DNA from: Hyphomicrobiales bacterium | Lineage (GTDB): Bacteria; Pseudomonadota; Alphaproteobacteria; Rhizobiales; Aestuariivirgaceae | Assembly: GCA_016710435.1 (NCBI GenBank) | Contig: JADJVV010000001.1 | Location: 1,200,501-1,264,500, forward strand | Direction of reading: 5' to 3' | Length of the DNA stretch: 64,000 nucleotides | Shown here: positions 1 to 8,492 of the stretch, in pieces | How the letters are laid out: each line of letters begins with the position of its first letter | How positions within the stretch are numbered: position 1 is the stretch's first letter | The notes under the pieces: model-generated | Databases searched by the model: none | Told to the model about the DNA's origin: nothing | Seen by the model: only the letters and a program-made list of their open reading frames with translations | Program-made: the position numbers and the translations under genes

Positions 1-435
1 CGACTTCTGGTCGTGCCGGTGCTCAAGGGCAGCTTCATTTTTGCCGCAGACCTCATCCGCGCCATGCACCATGCCGGCCTGTCGCCGGAGGTGGATTTCA
101 TGATCCTCGCCAGCTACCGTGAAGGCACACGTTCCTCCGGCAAGGTCGACGTGCTGCGCGACATCGAATCGGTGGTGAAGGACCGCGATGTTCTACTGGT
201 CGATGACATTCTCGAATCGGGCCGCACGCTGGCCTTCGCCAAGGACCTTCTCGCCGCCAGGGGCGCGCGCCAGGTGATGAGCTGCGTGTTGCTCGACAAG
301 CCCGGCCACCTCGCCGCCAACATCAAGTCGGACTTCAAGGGCTTTGATTGCCCCGACAAGTTCGTCGTCGGCTACGGCATGGACATGGCCCACCAGTTCC
401 GCGAACTGCCATTCGTCGGCCATGTTGTGAAGTAG
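1..435 (+). CDS. hpt: hypoxanthine phosphoribosyltransferase, 5' end cut off by window
   Basis: Purine salvage enzyme that joins hypoxanthine or guanine to PRPP in the cytoplasm. The reading frame is open from the first base, so the N-terminus lies outside the window; the GTG at 13 is internal. The visible 144 residues hold the family's core: LLVVPVLKGSFIFAADL near the start (beta strand and purine-side loop), ILASYREG, and the PRPP-binding loop VLLVDDILESGRTL at about 190-232. The C-terminal VVGYGMDM segment is also typical of this phosphoribosyltransferase family. The stop is TAG at 433-435. It converges on the SRPBCC gene with an 18-base gap. A related guanine or xanthine phosphoribosyltransferase is less likely because of the DILESGRT loop and the YGMD tail. 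Confidence 0.9.
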   Translation, partial: RLLVVPVLKGSFIFAADLIRAMHHAGLSPEVDFMILASYREGTRSSGKVDVLRDIESVVKDRDVLLVDDILESGRTLAFAKDLLAARGARQVMSCVLLDKPGHLAANIKSDFKGFDCPDKFVVGYGMDMAHQFRELPFVGHVVK

Positions 436-453
436 CAGCGTCAGTCCCGGACT

Positions 454-927
454 TCACCCCTCCGCCGCCAGAAGCGCATCCAGCTGCGCGAACTGTTCAG
501 GCGTCGACCCTTCCGTGCCGGGACCGGATTCATCGAGCGCTTCCTTGGTTGGATAAAGCTCCCGCAGCACCAGCTGCGTGCGGCCATTCTTTTCCGTGAA
601 GGTGACGGTGGTGACGGCGCCATCTGCGCCCTCATCGTTGGTCCACACCAGCCGGGCATTGGGAACCACATCCAGGTAACGCCCGAAGAAGGCCATGCCT
701 TCCGTCCCCTCATGTCCGAAGACCACGCGATAGCTGCCACCGGGGCGAACATCCATCTCGCACGACAACATCTTCACGCCCATGGACGCGGGTGCCCACC
801 AGCGTTGGAACAGTGCAGGCGTTGTCCACGCCTTGAAGACCGTGTGCACCGGCGCGTCGAAACTCCGCGTCACCACAAGTTCACGATCAGAGGCGCGCGC
901 GACATGCGTATCCGTTTGTATGACCAC
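454..927 (-). CDS. SRPBCC (AHSA1/START-like) domain protein
   Basis: A 157-residue protein that is almost wholly one SRPBCC fold, a ligand-binding cup. Typical family signatures are RELVVTRSFDAP near the N-terminus, FKAWTTPALFQRWWAP, MDVRPGGSYR and TPEQFAQLDALL at the end. The frame stays open further upstream, but the GTG at 927 has AAGGAAA eight bases before it and gives a normal-length family member, so I start there. Related proteins are called Aha1 homologues or activators of Hsp90, but most bacterial ones have no known ligand. No neighbour suggests a substrate; function is unassigned. Confidence 0.85.
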   Translation of the reverse strand: MVIQTDTHVARASDRELVVTRSFDAPVHTVFKAWTTPALFQRWWAPASMGVKMLSCEMDVRPGGSYRVVFGHEGTEGMAFFGRYLDVVPNARLVWTNDEGADGAVTTVTFTEKNGRTQLVLRELYPTKEALDESGPGTEGSTPEQFAQLDALLAAEG

Positions 928-1104
928 GGGTGTTTTCCTTGTGTTGGAATGAACGACGGCCGGAACAAGCGAACCCGCCCGCAGCCACAGCGGTGATGCT
1001 AGCGCAAAATCGGGCGTTTTCGAGAGGACGGGGAATTTTCTGCCGCCCTGGCAGCTCAAGTGAATGAAACGGTGTCATCACGCCTGCGGCGAGGAGGGAT
1101 GACG

Positions 1105-3624
1105 TCAGTACAACCCGCGCAGCAGCCGCTCGATGTAGCTCCGTTCGCCGTCGGTGAGGCCTTGCTCGTTGGATTTGGCCCGCAGCGTTTCGAGGATTTC
1201 GCGTGCCCGCTTCATCGCCTGCTCGGTGGGCAGGATGTTTTCATCCGGGCCATCGTCGGGATTATGCGTGGCCCGCGGCCGCCCCAGCGGATCATCCTTG
1301 CCGCCACGGCCCTCGCCATCACGGGCATCGCTTTCGGCCTGGCCCTGGCCATTCTCACGCATCTGCTGCGCCAATTTTCCAGCGCCCTTGCGCAACTGGT
1401 CCAGCGCCTCACCCTGGTCACGGAGTGCGCCGTCGCGGTCGCCATTGCGCAGACCTTCTTCAGCCTGCCGCATCGCCCGGTTTGCCTCGCCGAGTTCGCC
1501 GGGCATCTGGCCCATGCCCTGGCCCATCAGGTCATCGAGCATCTGCTGGAGATCTCGCTGGCGGTCGGCAAGGCCGCCCATGCCGTTGCCGGGGCCCTTG
1601 CCACGGTTGCCTTCCTCGCCCTGCTGGCCCTGTTCGCCCATCTGGCCTTCGCCGCCGTCCTGCGGTTCGCCAGGCTCCCGCATCGTGTCGTCCATCAGGC
1701 CCTGCTGGCGTTTCATCATGTCGCCAAGCTGGTCCATCATCTGGCCCATGTCGTCATTGCCCTGCGCCTGCTGTCCGCCGGGCTGCAGATTCTGCAGCAG
1801 TTTGTCGAGTTCGTTGAGCAGTTGTTCCGCCATCTCGCGCGAGCCGCCCTTGGCGAGGTCTTCGAGCGCGTCCATCATCTTCTGCAGGTCCTCGGGCGTC
1901 ACCATGCGGCCCTGCTGGCCTTGCGGCGAACGCTGCATCGTGCCGTCCTTCATGCGCCGCTCCGCCTCCTTGCGCATGGCCTGCATGTAGCGGTCCATGG
2001 CGTCGCGCATCTTGTTCATGAGTTCGGAGATGCGTTCGGGCGGCGCGCCATCCTGTAACGCCTTCTCCAGTTCCTTCTTCAGCGCCTGCAGTTCGCTCTT
2101 GGCATTTTCGAGCGATCCCTCCTCAATGGAGACGGCCACATCCCATAGCCCGGCGACAACGGACTTCACGTCCTCATAGCCCGTCACATTGCGCAGCCGC
2201 GAAGCCAGCATGGCGATGGCCACGACATGGCCGCTGCGTTCCACCAGACCGTCCGGGTAAAGCATCAATGTATCAAGCGCATCGCCGACATCGGGCGAGC
2301 GTTCGGGGTAGAGGATGAGTTGCTTGCGCTGCTCGATGAGCGCCTGGGCCAGCGGCCGAACGAACTGGCGTTCGGGCAGCTGGAAGGTGACCGGAGCACT
2401 CTTTCCTTCCTGGCCTGCACCATCCTTCACGCTGAGCGTGAGGTTGACCGTGAGCCCCGCCCACGGGTGCGAGGCAAGATCATTCGTCGACTTGCCCGCT
2501 TCTTCGCGGGCATTGGGACGGCGCAATGCGAATTTCAAGTCAGGCGGATCGAACAGGAACACGCCATTGCTTTCAAACCCGGTGCCGCCTTCCTGCTCGT
2601 CGGCCAGTTCGATCTCGCCCGAAACGGAGCGCACCCCATAATCATCGCGCGCCAGCCATTCCGTCACCAGCGCACCCCGCGCTTCGCCCGTGGGCGGCTT
2701 GCTCAGCGTGATGGTGGGCGGCGCATCCGGGATGATGGCCAGCGGATAGCGTGCGAGATCACGGCTACCATCGCGCACCACGATGGTGACGGGCCGCGTC
2801 AGCTTGTATTCCACCGACAGGACACCGGCCTGCGGTGACGATGTCTTGATATCCTTGCCGCCGTCGAGTTCCGCACCCGTGCTGTCAAGCAGCGCCAGTG
2901 TCGGCGTTGCAGCCCCCGCCACCCGCACCGTGAACAGTGACTGGTCCGGCACGTCGAGGTCGTTCCCCGCCGCGAGGCGTTCCGCCATGGACGGCCCCGA
3001 CAGGAGGAGCGGCGGCTTTCCCGTATATCCAGGCGGCTTCAGCCAGGCATCGAGCGTGAGCGGAACCGGGGCCACGGCAGGCGTCAGTTGCGCCGCTTCA
3101 CGCAGGTTGGAAGAGAGGCTGCCCGGTCCCAGCAGGAGCGCACTCCCGGCGAGAAGCAGCACAGGCACGCGCAGGGCACGCGAGTCGAAACGTGCCCAAG
3201 CCGAGCGCGGCGGTGCGATGCGAATCTTGTCGAGGGCGAGAAGTTGGCGGCGCTGGTGTTCTTCCCACACGGCATCGCTCAGGGGGTCGAGATATTCAGC
3301 GGCCAGCGCATCATCGGAACCCGAGAGCGGCCGGTGCGTCACGGCGGAGGCCTGTTCCATGCGCCGCATGGCAACGACGCGGCGCGGCCAGATCAGGCGC
3401 CCCAATCCGCGCGACGAATAAAGGAACCCGGCCAGCAGGAGCGCTCCTGCGGCCGCGCGCACCATGAAGGGCAGCGAAGCCAGGACGCCGGAGGCAATGG
3501 CCGCCACTGCAATTCCCGCCACAAGGAGCGGCCCGTACAACGCCTCCCACAGCCCCTCCCACAGCATGGCCAGTTGCTGCAGGGTGACTTTTCGCGAGAG
3601 GTGGCGCGGGCGGTTAACGGGCAT
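1105..3624 (-). CDS. TIGR02302 family (DUF4175) membrane protein of unknown function
   Basis: A long protein (839 residues) found across Rhizobiales with no proven role. The N-terminus has two close hydrophobic spans (about residues 30-50 and 53-71) and a third near 150-170, followed by a large probably periplasmic region. The last 250 residues are very rich in Gln, Met, Gly and Glu (runs such as MGQMMDQLGDMMKRQQ) and are probably helical or disordered. The ATG at 3624 is preferred over the GTG at 3630 because AGG sits eight bases before the ATG. It follows lysA on the same strand with 54 bases between them. The match to TIGR02302 is from recognised architecture and sequence feel, not a search. 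Confidence 0.8.
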   Translation of the reverse strand: MPVNRPRHLSRKVTLQQLAMLWEGLWEALYGPLLVAGIAVAAIASGVLASLPFMVRAAAGALLLAGFLYSSRGLGRLIWPRRVVAMRRMEQASAVTHRPLSGSDDALAAEYLDPLSDAVWEEHQRRQLLALDKIRIAPPRSAWARFDSRALRVPVLLLAGSALLLGPGSLSSNLREAAQLTPAVAPVPLTLDAWLKPPGYTGKPPLLLSGPSMAERLAAGNDLDVPDQSLFTVRVAGAATPTLALLDSTGAELDGGKDIKTSSPQAGVLSVEYKLTRPVTIVVRDGSRDLARYPLAIIPDAPPTITLSKPPTGEARGALVTEWLARDDYGVRSVSGEIELADEQEGGTGFESNGVFLFDPPDLKFALRRPNAREEAGKSTNDLASHPWAGLTVNLTLSVKDGAGQEGKSAPVTFQLPERQFVRPLAQALIEQRKQLILYPERSPDVGDALDTLMLYPDGLVERSGHVVAIAMLASRLRNVTGYEDVKSVVAGLWDVAVSIEEGSLENAKSELQALKKELEKALQDGAPPERISELMNKMRDAMDRYMQAMRKEAERRMKDGTMQRSPQGQQGRMVTPEDLQKMMDALEDLAKGGSREMAEQLLNELDKLLQNLQPGGQQAQGNDDMGQMMDQLGDMMKRQQGLMDDTMREPGEPQDGGEGQMGEQGQQGEEGNRGKGPGNGMGGLADRQRDLQQMLDDLMGQGMGQMPGELGEANRAMRQAEEGLRNGDRDGALRDQGEALDQLRKGAGKLAQQMRENGQGQAESDARDGEGRGGKDDPLGRPRATHNPDDGPDENILPTEQAMKRAREILETLRAKSNEQGLTDGERSYIERLLRGLY

Positions 3625-3678
3625 TGTCACCGCCTATTAGCACACCACGGCGGAAATGTGTCGAAAAGGAAATTAATC

Positions 3679-4947
3679 TTACTCCTGCCAGGAGGCGAGC
3701 CGGTCCAGTCCGATCAATTCTTCGTAACTTTGCCGCGGGCGGATCACCGACCAGCGGTCGCCCCGCACCATGACCTCGGGAACCAGCGGCCGCGAGTTGT
3801 AGGTGCCGGACTGCACTGCACCATAGGCACCGGCCGTCATGATCGCTATCAGGTCGCCCGGTTCGAAAGACGGCAACCGCCGCGCCTTGGCAAAATAATC
3901 CCCCGATTCGCAGATGCCGCCCACCACGTCGGCCTCCACCATTTCACCGTGGCCGAGCTTTTCATCGACCGGCAGGATGTCGTGGTGCGCATCGTAGAGC
4001 GTCGGGCGAATCAGGTCATTCATCGCCCCGTCCTGGATGATGAAGCGCCGCGCCTCGGTGTCCTTGCGATAGATGACCCGCGTCACGAGGATCCCCGCAT
4101 TGCCGACGAACATGCGGCCCGGCTCCAGCACCAGCTTGAGGCCGAGCGGACCCAGCACGCGCTTGCACATGGCACCATATTCATCCGGGTGCGGAGGAAT
4201 GTCATTGTCTCCACGGTAGGGCACGCCCAGGCCGCCACCCAGATCGAGGTGCCGGATCGCGTGGCCTTCCGCAAGCAGCTGCCGCGTCAGCTCGGCCATC
4301 AGCGTGTAGGCTTTTTCAAATGGCGCAAGCTCGGTGATCTGGCTGCCGATATGCATGTCGATGCCGGCGACATCGATTGCGGGCAGCGCCGCCGCGCGGG
4401 CATAAACCTCTGATGCACGAAGATAGGGAATGCCGAACTTGTTGTCGGCCTTGCCTGTCGTGATCTTGGCATGCGTCCTGGCATCGACATCGGGGTTGAC
4501 GCGGATCGACACGCTGGCCCTTTGCCCCACCCGGTTGGCGACGGCCGAGAGCAGTTCCAGTTCCGGTTCCGACTCGACGTTGAAACAGGCAATGCCTTCC
4601 TTCAGCGCCAGCGCCATTTCCCGCGCTGTCTTGGCAACGCCGGAGAATACGATCTTGCGTGCCGGAACACCGGCGGCGAGCGCACGGCGCAATTCACCCT
4701 CGCTTACCACGTCCATGCCCGCCCCCATCGCCGCCATGGTCTTGATCACGGCCTGGTTGGAGTTCGCTTTCATGGCATAGCAGATCATATGGTCAGTGCC
4801 CCCAAAGGCGCTGTCCATCACCTGATAGTGCCGCTCCAGTGTCGCGTGGGAATAGCAATAGAAGGGTGTGCCGACGTCGCCTGCAATGAGGCGAAGGTCC
4901 ACATCCTCCGCATGGAGGATGCCGTCACGATAGGCGAAATGATGCAT
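3679..4947 (-). CDS. lysA: diaminopimelate decarboxylase
   Basis: Last step of lysine synthesis: meso-diaminopimelate to L-lysine plus CO2, with pyridoxal phosphate. The 422-residue product is the usual family length. The cofactor lysine is in YAMKANSN near residue 47, and the fold-type III barrel is followed by HIGSQI, the Gly-rich LDLGGGLGVPY loop, EPGRMFVGNAG and the active-site segment GGICESGDYFA. The frame is open upstream, but MHHFAYRDG at 4947 matches the common family start, and the extra 27 codons would run through the lipoprotein gene. It lies ten bases after a tiny lipoprotein gene and behind argH, so the three are probably one transcript (arginine and lysine synthesis). Confidence 0.95.
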   Translation of the reverse strand: MHHFAYRDGILHAEDVDLRLIAGDVGTPFYCYSHATLERHYQVMDSAFGGTDHMICYAMKANSNQAVIKTMAAMGAGMDVVSEGELRRALAAGVPARKIVFSGVAKTAREMALALKEGIACFNVESEPELELLSAVANRVGQRASVSIRVNPDVDARTHAKITTGKADNKFGIPYLRASEVYARAAALPAIDVAGIDMHIGSQITELAPFEKAYTLMAELTRQLLAEGHAIRHLDLGGGLGVPYRGDNDIPPHPDEYGAMCKRVLGPLGLKLVLEPGRMFVGNAGILVTRVIYRKDTEARRFIIQDGAMNDLIRPTLYDAHHDILPVDEKLGHGEMVEADVVGGICESGDYFAKARRLPSFEPGDLIAIMTAGAYGAVQSGTYNSRPLVPEVMVRGDRWSVIRPRQSYEELIGLDRLASWQE

Positions 4948-4957
4948 GAAGAAGTAC

Positions 4958-5065
4958 TTACTGCTGGGTGAAGCTGGGCGGCGGTTCCGGATCGCCCCTG
5001 ACGCCGCATCCGGCGAGAGACGAGGCAATCAGGGCGGCAATCAGCGCCTGTTTCAGGAGGGTCAT
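4958..5065 (-). CDS. lptM: small LptM/YifL-like lipoprotein
   Basis: A 35-residue open frame between argH and lysA. Translation gives a charged start (MTLLKQ), a short hydrophobic helix, the lipobox LAGC at residues 17-20, then GVRGDPEPPPS. A lipidated Cys followed by a Gly- and Pro-rich tail is the hallmark of the LptM/YifL lipoproteins, which sit next to lysA in many proteobacteria; in E. coli LptM helps LptD oxidative maturation in the outer membrane. An AGG-type ribosome site is hard to separate from the end of argH, three bases upstream. The assignment rests on the lipobox, size and position; the symbol is by analogy. Confidence 0.75.
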   Translation of the reverse strand: MTLLKQALIAALIASSLAGCGVRGDPEPPPSFTQQ

Positions 5066-5068
5066 GGC

Positions 5069-6511
5069 TCAGCGGTCCTTCAACTGTTTGAGCCACTCTA
5101 CAGCAGCTTTTTTCACGTTGCGAGGGGCAGTGCCGCCAAGGCTCGTGCGGCTCGCAACCGAAGCCTCGACGGTCAGGACCTTGAACGCGTCCTTGCTGAT
5201 CCGCTTCTCCACCGACTGGAGATCGCTGAGGGACAATTCATCAAGCCGCACCCCCTTGCTCTCCGCCAGCGCCACGATGCGCCCCGTGACGTGGTGAGCG
5301 TCGCGGAACGGCATCTGCAGCGTGCGCACCAGCCAATCCGCAAGGTCGGTGGCGGTGGAATAGCCCGTCATTGCAGCGGCGCGCATCGTCTCGGCATTGG
5401 GCTCCATGTCACGCACCATGCCCGCCATGGCTGCCAACGCCAGGGCCAACGCATCGAAGGCGTCGAAGGCCGGTTCCTTGTCTTCCTGCATATCCTTGGA
5501 ATAGGCCAGCGGCAGGCCCTTCATCACCACGGCAAGCGCCATGAAGGCGCCGAGAATGCGGCCCGGCTTCGCGCGCACCAGTTCGGCCGCATCCGGATTG
5601 CGCTTCTGCGGCATGATGGAAGATCCGGTCGTGAACTTGTCCGTGAGCTTGACGAAGCGGAACTGCGCGGTCGTCCAAAGCACGATTTCCTCGGCCATGC
5701 GCGACAGCGTGATCGCACAGATGGAGCACGCAGCCAGAACCTCCAGCACATAGTCGCGCGCCGACACGGCATCGAGCGAATTGCGCATGGGTCCCAAGAA
5801 GCCAAGCGCCTTTGCGGTCATCTTGCGGTCAATGGGGTAGGGTGTGCCGGCGAGGGCCGCTGCACCGAGCGGCGATTCATTGAGCCGTGCCCGCGCATCG
5901 CGCAATCGCCCGCGGTCACGCGACAGCATCTCAACATAGGCGAGACAGTGGTGGCCGAAGGTGATGGGCTGCGCCACCTGCAGATGGGTGAAGCCCGGCA
6001 TCACCGTGGCCGCATGGGTCTCGGCCTTCACCGCGAGCGCCAGCATGAGATCGCTGATGGCCGCATCAAGGGCATCGACAACATCCCGCACATAGAGGCG
6101 CATGTCTGTGGCCACCTGGTCGTTGCGCGAGCGGGCCGTGTGCAACCGCCCCGCCGGTTCGCCGATGATGTCCTTCAGCCGGGATTCCACATTCATGTGA
6201 ATGTCCTCCAGCGCCGCGCTGAACGAGAATGTGCCTCCCGCAATGTCCTTGCGCACCGCGTCAAGACCCTTGCCGATGGCGGCGGCGTCGGCCTTGCTGA
6301 TGATGCCCTGTTCCGCCAGCATCGTTGCATGGGCCTTGGAGCCGGCGATATCCTGCGCGTAAAGTCGCTTGTCGAAACCGATGGAAGCATTGATCTCGGC
6401 CATGATGGAAGCAGGACCGCTGGCGAAGCGCCCGCCCCACATGCTATTCGAGCCGGGCGTCTGCGCGGTATTCGTTCCGGACCCGGTCTTCTTCACGGAC
6501 TTTGTCATCAT
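5069..6511 (-). CDS. argH: argininosuccinate lyase
   Basis: Final step of arginine synthesis: argininosuccinate to arginine and fumarate. The 480-residue protein has the superfamily signature GSSIMPQKRNPD (about residues 291-302) that carries the catalytic serine loop, plus TARSRNDQVATD and the TGYSTATDLADWLV segment typical of the family. The N-terminus has about 20 extra polar residues before MWGGRFA, where most homologues begin. Two adjacent ATG codons (6511, 6508) could both serve. It is divergent from tlpA with only 30 bases between starts, an arrangement (argH beside tlpA, followed by lysA) common in Rhizobiales. Confidence 0.96.
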   Translation of the reverse strand: MMTKSVKKTGSGTNTAQTPGSNSMWGGRFASGPASIMAEINASIGFDKRLYAQDIAGSKAHATMLAEQGIISKADAAAIGKGLDAVRKDIAGGTFSFSAALEDIHMNVESRLKDIIGEPAGRLHTARSRNDQVATDMRLYVRDVVDALDAAISDLMLALAVKAETHAATVMPGFTHLQVAQPITFGHHCLAYVEMLSRDRGRLRDARARLNESPLGAAALAGTPYPIDRKMTAKALGFLGPMRNSLDAVSARDYVLEVLAACSICAITLSRMAEEIVLWTTAQFRFVKLTDKFTTGSSIMPQKRNPDAAELVRAKPGRILGAFMALAVVMKGLPLAYSKDMQEDKEPAFDAFDALALALAAMAGMVRDMEPNAETMRAAAMTGYSTATDLADWLVRTLQMPFRDAHHVTGRIVALAESKGVRLDELSLSDLQSVEKRISKDAFKVLTVEASVASRTSLGGTAPRNVKKAAVEWLKQLKDR

Positions 6512-6541
6512 TTTTCCCAGTTTTCAGGCGAGCCCCACCAT

Positions 6542-7201
6542 ATGACCCGTTCCAACATGATCAAACCCTTTGCCACGGCGCCACTTGTGATCGTGATCCT
6601 GCTCATTGCAGCGGGGCTTTACTGGTTCAGGGTGGACACTGGCAAGGTGGAAACCCCGGCGGCAGACCCCGCCGCCGTGGCAACTGCGGGTCAGACTCAA
6701 GGCCAGGCTCAAGGCCAGGGTCAAGGGCTGAAGGCGCTGGCCACGGGGCCGCTCGCCGCACTTCTCGTCAGCGAACCGCGCAAGGATATTCCCGCCTTCA
6801 CCTTCAAGGATGGCGCTGGCGCCGAAAAGTCCCTTGCTGATTTCAAGGGGAGGGTCGTGCTCCTGAACCTCTGGGCCACCTGGTGTGCGCCCTGCCGCAA
6901 GGAAATGCCTGATCTCGCCGCACTTCAGAAGGACATGGGCGGACCCGGATTTGAAGTCGTGGCCTTGAGCCTCGACCGCAAGGGACTGGAAGCCTCCGCC
7001 GCCTTCCTCAAGGACGTGGGCGCAGACAATCTCGCGCTTTACACCGATGTCGAGAGCAAGGCGCTGGCGGCGGTGAACGCGCTTGGTCTTCCGGCCACGT
7101 TGCTGGTGGACAAGGACGGCAAGGAAGCGGCCCGGCTGCTCGGCCCCGCCGCCTGGTCGTCGGATGAAGCCAAGGCAATCATCCGTGAACTGATGAAATG
7201 A
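6542..7201 (+). CDS. tlpA: TlpA-type membrane-anchored thiol:disulfide reductase
   Basis: A periplasmic thioredoxin-like protein; in rhizobia TlpA reduces cysteines or copper chaperones needed for cytochrome oxidase assembly. The 219-residue product starts with one membrane anchor (about residues 8-28), then a flexible Gln-Gly linker, then a thioredoxin fold with the redox motif WCAPC in LWATWCAPCRKEMP, and a cis-Pro loop LGLPATLLVD. The start at 6542 follows AGGCGAG about ten bases upstream; the ATG at 6557 is possible. The frame is open far upstream, but that part is antisense to argH and not coding. It overlaps the next gene by four bases (ATGA). Confidence 0.9.
   Translation: MTRSNMIKPFATAPLVIVILLIAAGLYWFRVDTGKVETPAADPAAVATAGQTQGQAQGQGQGLKALATGPLAALLVSEPRKDIPAFTFKDGAGAEKSLADFKGRVVLLNLWATWCAPCRKEMPDLAALQKDMGGPGFEVVALSLDRKGLEASAAFLKDVGADNLALYTDVESKALAAVNALGLPATLLVDKDGKEAARLLGPAAWSSDEAKAIIRELMK
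6697..6727 (+). repeat. 12-base tandem repeat in tlpA linker
   Basis: The unit TCAAGGCCAGGC (6697-6708) is repeated as TCAAGGCCAGGG (6709-6720) and partly again from 6721. It encodes the alternating Gln-Gly/Ala linker between the membrane anchor and the thioredoxin domain, so unit number would change linker length without shifting the frame. Confidence 0.8.
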
Positions 7202-7518
7202 GTCGCGGCAACTTCCGTGACCTCGCCCTCGCCCTGCCGGGCGCGCAGGAAAAGTCACATTTCGGCAAGGCTGACATCCGTGTCCGCAACAGGATATTCG
7301 CGGGTTTCAACACGGAAGGCATGGCCTATGTGAAGCTCACCCCGGACCAGCAGAACATGCTGATGGCATCAGAACCGGGCATCCTGTCTCCCGTCCCCGG
7401 CAGCTGGGGCCGCAAAGGCTGGACTCTGGTCAACGCGCCCTTGGCGGACGAGCCATTGCTCAAGAATGTACTGAGGATGGCGTGGAAAAACGTGGCACCG
7501 AAGTCACTGCAAACGTAA
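7198..7518 (+). CDS. MmcQ/YjbR family protein
   Basis: A 106-residue single-domain protein of the MmcQ/YjbR (CyaY-like fold) family. Family marks are the N-terminal ALALPGAQEKSHFGKADIRV, FAGF, AYVKLTPDQQ and the C-terminal segment GWTLVNAPLADEPLLKNVLRMAW with AWKNVAPK. These proteins are often labelled DNA-binding, but a biological role is not settled. It overlaps tlpA by four bases, so translation is probably coupled. Its stop TAA directly abuts the stop of hbd on the other strand. Confidence 0.85.
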   Translation: MSRGNFRDLALALPGAQEKSHFGKADIRVRNRIFAGFNTEGMAYVKLTPDQQNMLMASEPGILSPVPGSWGRKGWTLVNAPLADEPLLKNVLRMAWKNVAPKSLQT

Positions 7519-8394
7519 TCAGCGCGTCGGCACCGGCTTCTCGCCACGGTAATCGTAGAAGCCGCGCTTGCTCTTGCGCCCGAGCCAGCCCGCTTCGACA
7601 TATTTGACCAGAAGCGGACAGGGCCGGTACTTGGAATCCGACAGTCCCTCGTGCAGCACCTGCATGATGGAAAGGCAGGTATCGAGGCCGATGAAATCGG
7701 CGAGCTGCAGCGGACCCATGGGATGATGCGCGCCCAGGCGCATGGCGGTATCAATGGCCTCGACGCCGGCCACGCCTTCATACAGCGTGTAGATCGCCTC
7801 GTTGATCATCGGCAGCAGGATGCGGTTGACGATGAAGGCGGGAAAATCCTCGGAGACAGCGGTGATCTTGCCCAGGGAGGTCGTGAACTCCCGCACAGCC
7901 TTGAAAGTCTCGTCATCCGTGGCGATGCCGCGGATCAGTTCCACCAGTTCCATCACCGGCACGGGGTTCATGAAGTGAACGCCGATGAAACGTTCCGGCC
8001 TGTCTGTGACGGCGGCAAGGCGCGTGATGGAAATTGACGAAGTGTTCGTGCCGAGGATGGCGTCCGGCTTCACATGCGGGCACAGTGCTTCGAAGATCTT
8101 CTTCTTGACGTCCTCGTTCTCGGTGGCGGATTCGATGATCAGGTCATGCTGTCCGAATCCGGCAAAGCTCTCGACCGCCGAGATTCGCCCGAGCGCTGCC
8201 GTCTTAACCTCTTCGCTCACCTTTCCGGATTTGACCTGCCGGGTGATGTTGTTGCCGATGGTGGCGAGCCCTGCGGTGATGCGCTCCGGGCTCACGTCGT
8301 TGAGGCCAACCTCGAACCCTGCAAGGGCGCAGACATGGGCAATGCCCGAACCCATCTGTCCGGCGCCAATGACGCCGATTTTGCTGATTTTCAT
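7519..8394 (-). CDS. hbdA: 3-hydroxybutyryl-CoA dehydrogenase
   Basis: NAD(P)-dependent oxidation of 3-hydroxyacyl-CoA, used in fatty-acid and polyhydroxybutyrate turnover. The 291-residue protein opens with the Rossmann loop IGVIGAGQMGSGIAHV, has SSISITRLA and the HFMNPVPVMELVE signature, and ends with the KRGFYDY segment near the C-terminus, all typical of short monofunctional enzymes. ATG at 8394 gives the canonical MKISKIGVIG start. In many Rhizobiales hbd follows etfB-etfA directly; here an MFS gene on the opposite strand separates them. Electrons from its pathway would reach ETF encoded nearby. Confidence 0.95.
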   Translation of the reverse strand: MKISKIGVIGAGQMGSGIAHVCALAGFEVGLNDVSPERITAGLATIGNNITRQVKSGKVSEEVKTAALGRISAVESFAGFGQHDLIIESATENEDVKKKIFEALCPHVKPDAILGTNTSSISITRLAAVTDRPERFIGVHFMNPVPVMELVELIRGIATDDETFKAVREFTTSLGKITAVSEDFPAFIVNRILLPMINEAIYTLYEGVAGVEAIDTAMRLGAHHPMGPLQLADFIGLDTCLSIMQVLHEGLSDSKYRPCPLLVKYVEAGWLGRKSKRGFYDYRGEKPVPTR

Positions 8395-8492
8395 CTTGGT
8401 TTCTTGATCAAATCCATCCAAAAGTCAGGCAAAGCCTAATCGTCTGAGGGGCGTACGGCAAGCGCCTTTCGCGACTGCGAGATCATGCCACA

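Noticed and set aside
4946..7201. A 751-codon open frame through argH and tlpA on the plus strand
   Set aside because: The first 530 codons are antisense to argH and have no protein-like features; only the tlpA part is real.
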